Assembly (NCBI GenBank): GCA_037953745.1
Contig: JBAKBP010013191.1
Location: forward strand, 1-64,000
Origin: Lithodes maja
Taxonomy: Eukaryota > Arthropoda > Malacostraca > Decapoda > Lithodidae
DNA: 64,000 nt
Direction: 5' to 3'
Shown: positions 59,558 to 64,000 of the stretch, in pieces
How the letters are laid out: the number at the start of each line of letters is the position of its first letter
Numbering within the stretch: the stretch's first letter is position 1
The notes under the pieces: generated by a model
Databases searched by the model: none
Seen by the model: only the letters and a program-made list of their open reading frames with translations
Told to the model about the DNA's origin: nothing
Program-made: the position numbers and the translations under genes

Positions 59558-60068
59558 TTTTTTTTTTTTTTTTTTTTTTTTTCTATATTCCAACTACTCC
59601 CTCTCGGGCATAGGCTGAGAGCCTGTACATTTCACCGCTCAACACGGTGAAGCCCGTGAGGTCTTGTTCCAGTCTGGGGAGTGAGACATGTGAAGCATCC
59701 ATCATGGCTCGAAGCAGCTCCATCTCTGAAGCGGCCGGTTGCTTCGCTCAAGTGCTTCACCGTCTCACCCTCCAGACTCAGACCCTCACTCACAGAACGC
59801 CACCTATTGAGCAGTGAACTCACTAGGCATTGTCCCCCTGTAACATATTTTGAATATGGGAATATTCATACAGTGTTATTTAATCAGGGAACAATGAGGG
59901 TATTTTTTTGGCATTTCGGTGGGCTTTGTGGTAATGCACTGATACTAGGTACAGCACAAATTCAATCCCAATAATATCTTCCCATTGACATATCGGGATT
60001 TGAACCCGGGTCCATTGGATTACCAATCCAGTGGCATGACCACTCCACCACACCTCCCCTTGACCCCA
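59558..60068 (-). mobile_element. Full-length SINE with tRNA-like head, inserted in the nuclease-like gene
   Basis: 511 bp on the minus strand. The head near 60000-60060 has a good A box (TGGTGGAGTGGTCATGCC) and B box (GGGTTCAAATCCC). A body of about 450 bp ends in poly-A (T run at 59558-59581). ATCATA is duplicated exactly at 59552-59557 and 60069-60074. The body is shared with the 5'-truncated copy at 19487-19820, which defines it as one repeat family. A plus-strand coding frame entering it ends in a run of Phe and is not real. Confidence 0.85.
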
Positions 60069-60074
60069 TCATAT

Positions 60075-60301
60075 GGGGTCAAGCAACAGTAACCAATCCA
60101 GAAGTCGTCAGTCCTGCCGACTGGGGATGGAATCGGAAGGGAGACATATGGCAGATCTGTTGGACAACGCTTCCACCTATTGCAGCCAGCTGTCGGGAAC
60201 TGACCCAGTGTTCCTGCAAGAAAGGCTGCAACCGGAGATGCAAATGCTTTCGTTCAGGGCTCGCCTGCACTGCACTCTGCAGCTGTGTATGTCAGCTGTA
60301 G
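60075..60301 (+). pseudogene. FEN/PIN-like nuclease family protein, C-terminal CXC-like tail
   Basis: The gene frame resumes exactly after the SINE and its target duplication: ...YQAGII | WGQATVTNP..., then WGWNRKGDIWQICWTTLPP. It ends with a cysteine-rich segment (60209-60298): CSCKKGCNRRCKCF, then GLACTALCSCVC, and stop TAG at 60299-60301. The spacing resembles a tesmin/TSO1-like CXC zinc-binding motif, so this part may bind DNA. The intact tail shows that the gene was full-length when the SINE arrived. Confidence 0.72.
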
Positions 60302-60557
60302 TGATACATATACAGTACATATGTATATTTAATCTTTATATTGTGTATATAAAGTATTAGGAGTATTATTTGATGTGTTATGTTGCTATTTTATATAAAG
60401 TCTTAATTTTCTACCATTTACCGTATCTAGGGAGTCGATCCCCCACGAGGACCACATTGATTTAATTTCATTGATTTATTTGACTAAATATATATTTGGT
60501 TGGTGGGTTAAAAAAAAAAAAAAAAAAAATGCTAGTGCAAGTAAAAACAAACTAGAT
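60302..60557. other. Region between the gene end and the right inverted repeat
   Basis: No gene. AT-rich, with an A run at about 60510-60528. Possibly the 3' UTR of the transposon gene. Confidence 0.45.
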
Positions 60558-60777
60558 TCAGCATGCAAGAAAACATAGAAATCGACACCAAGATCATTCA
60601 AATCCATCAAGTACATGCATATCTATGAGTAAAACCATTTTTGGCAGACGCATTCGGCGTCCATCTTGAAAAATGGCACGTCAGGCAGATTTGCTAAGTA
60701 GACCCTTGGGAACCACCATGCCAAATTTGGTGCTTGTATCACATTTTGCACAAATTTTCTATTATCTACCCCACTAA
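60558..60777 (-). repeat. Right terminal inverted repeat
   Basis: Reverse complement of the left repeat. It begins (outer end, minus strand) TTAGTGGGGTAGATAA and contains CAAGATGGACGCCGAATGCG and TGGTGTCGATTTCTATGTTT. Confidence 0.85.
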
Positions 60778-61435
60778 TTGAATTGATCCATACATTCCTC
60801 CTGCAAACTGTTCACCCTATCTACCACTCTTCTACCTCCCTCTTGCCCTACTCTAGTTCTCTTCCCCCATTTTTTATGTACCATAGCTTTAGCTACTACT
60901 TACATAATGGTCTGATAACCCCCCCCCCCCCACCCACACTCCTACAATACTTCTATATACTCTAACATCTATCAGCGATTTCCTCACTCGTTCATCCATT
61001 CATACATAGTCAATCAGCGGCTTTCGTTCCACTGTCTCTCCCTTCCTCCTCCACTCCACTCTCCATGTGTACCTGTGTATCATTCTGTGTCGGAAGAAGG
61101 TGTTGGCTATCGTCAGCCTCCTGGTATTGTCTTATGCAGGCGATAAATAATTCATATATATTTCAGTAATGGAACACAATAATGAGACCTTCCAATATAC
61201 CACTGATTTTTTGTTTTCCTGGTAATTGAGCTCTGATGACCATGTATGATTATCAAAATGTCATTATCAGATGCTTGCCCATTGTTCCAACCTAATTTGG
61301 GAAGCACTAAGGACAATCTGCAGATATATATAAGATCTATGTAGGAATTATTAGGGAATCTATCGATGTCTGTTGGTCTTCAAACAGCCGTACACTCAAT
61401 GACATAAATCCGGGACTAAAATGAACTCTTAAACT
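60778..61435. other. Intergenic DNA left of element E
   Basis: No gene supported. Contains a C run near 60920 and T/C-rich stretches. Confidence 0.5.
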
Positions 61436-63228
61436 TGTGACGTCTACCAGCGTTGGCAGAATCGCCTTTCGTTAGCCACTAGCGCTCGCCAGGGACATCG
61501 AAATGGGCTACAGTTATCAGAGAATGTTGTTCTTTCTTTCCTAGTGATCGCATTGTCACAGACAGTCCAGTGGTGGTCTTTGTTTTTGTCTGTGACAATG
61601 GGTTATATTTTATATTAACAGTAGTGATAATAGTACCAGCGTGTGAATGAGAAAGACTTTCAGAGCGGGGATGTAGTGAGTGTCTTTGTGCGGGTGCATT
61701 CCTGCCTCTCGCTCGCCATTGGACGGCGTGCCTTCCTGTGTCACGTGACACCAGCTGTCTTGTGACGTCTCAGCCCGTGATTGGCCGACCATCGCGCCTT
61801 TGCGGGCTCCTGTGTAACTTGCCTCCTCCATGAGGGTCCCCAGGAGCTGTCCTCGTCAGGACAGGCTTGGCGCGCGTGCTTCTAACATCCCTTTGCATAC
61901 TCTCTCCCGATCACCACCTTTATCACTGTTTCTCTCACTCGATTCTCTCTTTCCATACTCAAACCTTTATTAACTGCACAACACTCCCCTTGGGTTCTGC
62001 ATACGGTTTTCATAGCCGGCCCATTGTATTGCATGCGCCGTCCTCAGAGATATTTACATGTACTTAGAATAGGTTTGAGGGTTCTTAGTTAGTATAGGTT
62101 AAGAACTTTGTGTGTCTCCATTATTGATTTAGTGTTTCTGCTCTTTTATTTAATGCTAGACTAGGATAAGGTGACTGTAGTCGTTGTCTCCGATGTGTGT
62201 ACGGTTTGCTTATACCTACACGACTTCGACCGGTCCTGTGGTAGGCTGGGTTGTCTTTTCGGTTGCGTCCTTTGCGAGTGCAGCATTGTGTTGACTGAGG
62301 GTTTTGGCCTGTACCAGTTCCACACTTTGCTGGCTCTTTGCTTGGCTTTAGAGGGTCACCAGGGTAGAACCAGATACTTGTGATCTGGATCTATCAAGAG
62401 AGCACCCTAGTCAATTAACGTAACTTAAAGGATGCAGTCTTGAGGACATCGCTAGGCTACGAGCCTGTCTTGCTCAACCCCAGTTCCTTACCTAGAGTAT
62501 CCCAGCTAGACATTATTAATCGAGTAGACACTTGTTAGTATTTAATATAAGCTCTTTGATATGTACGCATTATTATTCACAGCATTTATTAGTCTAGGTT
62601 GTTGTTGAGCCACACAACCATAGCAGACTGTTTCGTTGATGAGGAAGTACTTCTTTTAGTGTCGAGCATTGCTACCGTTGCGCATTTATAGTATTTTCGT
62701 GTCAGTTAACATTATATGTCCTACCTTTTTGTGTATTCGATTTACACGTGTGGTGTCCTGCCTCCTGCCTTTATATATTTCAAGATTAGTACGAGCATCT
62801 TATGAGCATCAGACTTTCTTTAGAAGTTTCCAGGTCTATGCTGTAGGACTATACTTCACTTTCTTTCAGATAGGAGTGAAGAGTTTATTGTTGTTTAGAG
62901 TAACTTTATTGAAGCATCTTTTTGTTATTGTATTAAATCTTGCAGTGATTTAATTGATCTTTCCATAGATTCCTTTTTATGCATTTTAACGTAACTTGCA
63001 TCTTGTTTGTTATCAGGCTATACCAGTGTAGGTTAGCCTGAAGTAGAATACATTTATGCCCAGTTAAGGATACCTCGCTATCGCAGATTAACCCTGGAGG
63101 GTATAGGTGTTTTGTTCGCCGGCATATAAGTTCGAGGGTTTGGATCTAGCGTACCGTTGTTGCATAGTGCCCTATTACTAGTCCAATCATTGAGTGCCCT
63201 TGTTTTATTCGTAGTCCCGGTCATAACA
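61436..63228 (+). repeat. 5' LTR of E
   Basis: TGTGACG at 61436 and ATAACA at 63228. The first border rests on the shared terminal motif and length, as the partner LTR is outside the window. The end could alternatively be placed about 40 bp later, because the terminal motif and primer-binding site occur twice. Confidence 0.65.
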
Positions 63229-63488
63229 AATGGCAACCTTGCCTAGTATCTTATCTTAGTCGTTACAACAAATGGTGACCTTAGTCTAGGATTTAGTGAA
63301 CTAAGAAATAATTGCAGGATTTTTGGACATTTGTTTTTTGAGGAATATTTTGGATACGTTGGAATGTTTTTTTGGCAACGTAGTATAGCACTTGAGTTGT
63401 CTTCAAGCATTTTTTGAGTGAATAGTGCTACATGAGAGTTTAGGTACTTCTTTTTTTTTATAAATGTTGAGTATTTCCGGTGGACACT
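63229..63488 (+). other. E leader with two primer-binding-site-like motifs
   Basis: AATGGCAACCTTGCC follows ATAACA at 63223-63228. A second, similar arrangement ACAACA-AATGGTGACCTTAG occurs at 63265-63284 and is followed by GGATTTAGTGAAC as in the A and B leaders. The second is probably the ancestral site. Confidence 0.6.
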
Positions 63489-64000
63489 ATGTCGAACGAC
63501 GGATCAGTGCACAGTGAGGACACAGTACGGGAAGCAGGCGAGGAGGTGGAGAAGGTGGAGTTGTTAAGCGGCGTTCGGGTGGTGAACAATGAGGAGGATG
63601 CTCGGATATTTTTGGAGAAGCCTGTGTCAGCGGATCGTGTATCGGGGCTAGACCGGTTCGGACTGCAGTGTGTAGCCACGGTCTTAGGGTTTCCCGGTAC
63701 TAGCGGTTCGTCGAGAAGTGAGCTGGTTACCTGTGTGCTCAGTGGGGTGCGTGGGGCTTCGGGTGGAGCGGGAGCTGGGGCACCTTCGGCCCAGCCCCCA
63801 TTCCACTCGACTCCTACCATGGCGCCCCCTCTGGCTCCAGAGTCGGGTACGTTCCCGCAGGCCGATGCCCGCTGGCGGTTGGGTATGCCTCTAGGTGATT
63901 CACGGGGTGGGTCCCCAATAGTAGCACCCCCTCCTCAGGATTTGTCTTCCGAGATGGTGTTTCGGCTTGAGCTCGAGCAGCGGCAGCGAGAGGCTGAGCT
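63489..64000 (+). CDS. E Gag, N-terminal part (runs off the window)
   Basis: Open from ATG at 63489 to the window edge (about 170 codons). MSNDGSVHSEDTV aligns with Met10 of D. The shared gag N-terminal module is clear: EEDARIFL, then RVSGLDRFGLQCVATVLG, then the proline-rich PPFHSTPT segment and the start of a charged helical region (FRLELEQRQREAEL). No stop is seen. Confidence 0.82.
   Translation, partial: MSNDGSVHSEDTVREAGEEVEKVELLSGVRVVNNEEDARIFLEKPVSADRVSGLDRFGLQCVATVLGFPGTSGSSRSELVTCVLSGVRGASGGAGAGAPSAQPPFHSTPTMAPPLAPESGTFPQADARWRLGMPLGDSRGGSPIVAPPPQDLSSEMVFRLELEQRQREAE

Larger units (their letters stand above)
54019..60777 (+). mobile_element. Candidate DNA transposon bounded by long inverted repeats
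   Basis: An approximately 250-bp sequence at 54019-54273 reappears as the reverse complement at 60558-60777, with substitutions and two extra short stretches in the left copy. Both outer ends are TTAGTGGGG / CCCCACTAA. Between them lies one broken gene of an unfamiliar nuclease-like family and nothing else of that size, apart from two later retroposons. The layout of terminal inverted repeats around a single nuclease-like gene is that of a DNA transposon. I see no transposase of a family I know. The alternative is two unrelated MITE copies that happen to flank a host-type gene. Confidence 0.6.
61436..64000 (+). mobile_element. LTR retrotransposon E, 5' part (cut by window edge)
   Basis: LTR, leader and the start of gag of a fourth member of the same group. 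The LTR start is TGTGACG and the probable LTR end TCATAACA at 63228, giving 1793 bp, the same length as B. Whether its pol is complete cannot be seen. Confidence 0.8.

Noticed and set aside
59558..59650. Poly-Phe C-terminus of the nuclease-like protein
   Set aside because: It is the translation of the T run of an inserted SINE; the real C-terminus resumes at 60075.
60000..60060. Functional tRNA gene on the minus strand
   Set aside because: Good A and B boxes, but the acceptor arm is absent and the sequence continues into a poly-A-tailed body with target duplication, i.e. a SINE.

Overview
The window is metazoan nuclear DNA made up mostly of transposable elements. There are no prokaryote-style operons. 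The mix of Ty3/gypsy-type LTR elements, CR1/jockey-like LINEs, tRNA-derived SINEs, TTAA-flanked short elements and a single-exon kinase would fit an invertebrate, perhaps a decapod crustacean. That placement is inference from element style only; no host marker gene is present.

Layout: 1-16757 is a tandem array (minus strand) of at least three copies of one LTR retrotransposon ('family A', LTR about 1.85 kb, period about 6.36 kb). 16758-18115 and 26267-28320 are the two halves of an older decayed segment. A related LTR element ('B1', 18116-26262, minus, 4-bp target duplication GCAG) split it. A 5'-truncated LINE lies at 28606-30527. 30528-36886 holds a single-exon protein kinase (32842-33720) among small dispersed repeats and a TTAA-bounded element with a 30-bp minisatellite. 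36887-46119 is a plus-strand LTR element ('D') with one intact 1699-codon gag-pol frame. It abuts a truncated, internally deleted second B copy ('B2', 46120-51399, minus). 51400-53900 is microsatellite-rich DNA with a LINE 3' end. 54019-60777 is bounded by long inverted repeats and contains a broken gene for a FEN/PIN-like nuclease with a cysteine-rich (CXC-like) tail, itself interrupted by two retroposons. 61436-64000 is the 5' LTR, leader and gag start of a fourth related LTR element ('E').

How they fit together: A, B, D and E share LTR ends (TGTGACG...TAACA), LTR length (about 1.8 kb), a primer-binding site close to TGGCGACCTTGC, a polypurine tract AAAATCTTGGGGG (seen in A, B and D) and a gag N-terminal module. 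D orders its pol domains protease-integrase-RT-RNase H, the order described for Gmr1-like Ty3/gypsy elements. D keeps every catalytic residue I could check. A and B have lost the core of integrase and RT yet keep long open frames through gag and protease. The simplest reading is an autonomous element with deletion-derivative passengers that it could mobilise in trans.

The least familiar object is the inverted-repeat-bounded nuclease gene at 54-61 kb, a candidate undescribed type of DNA transposon.
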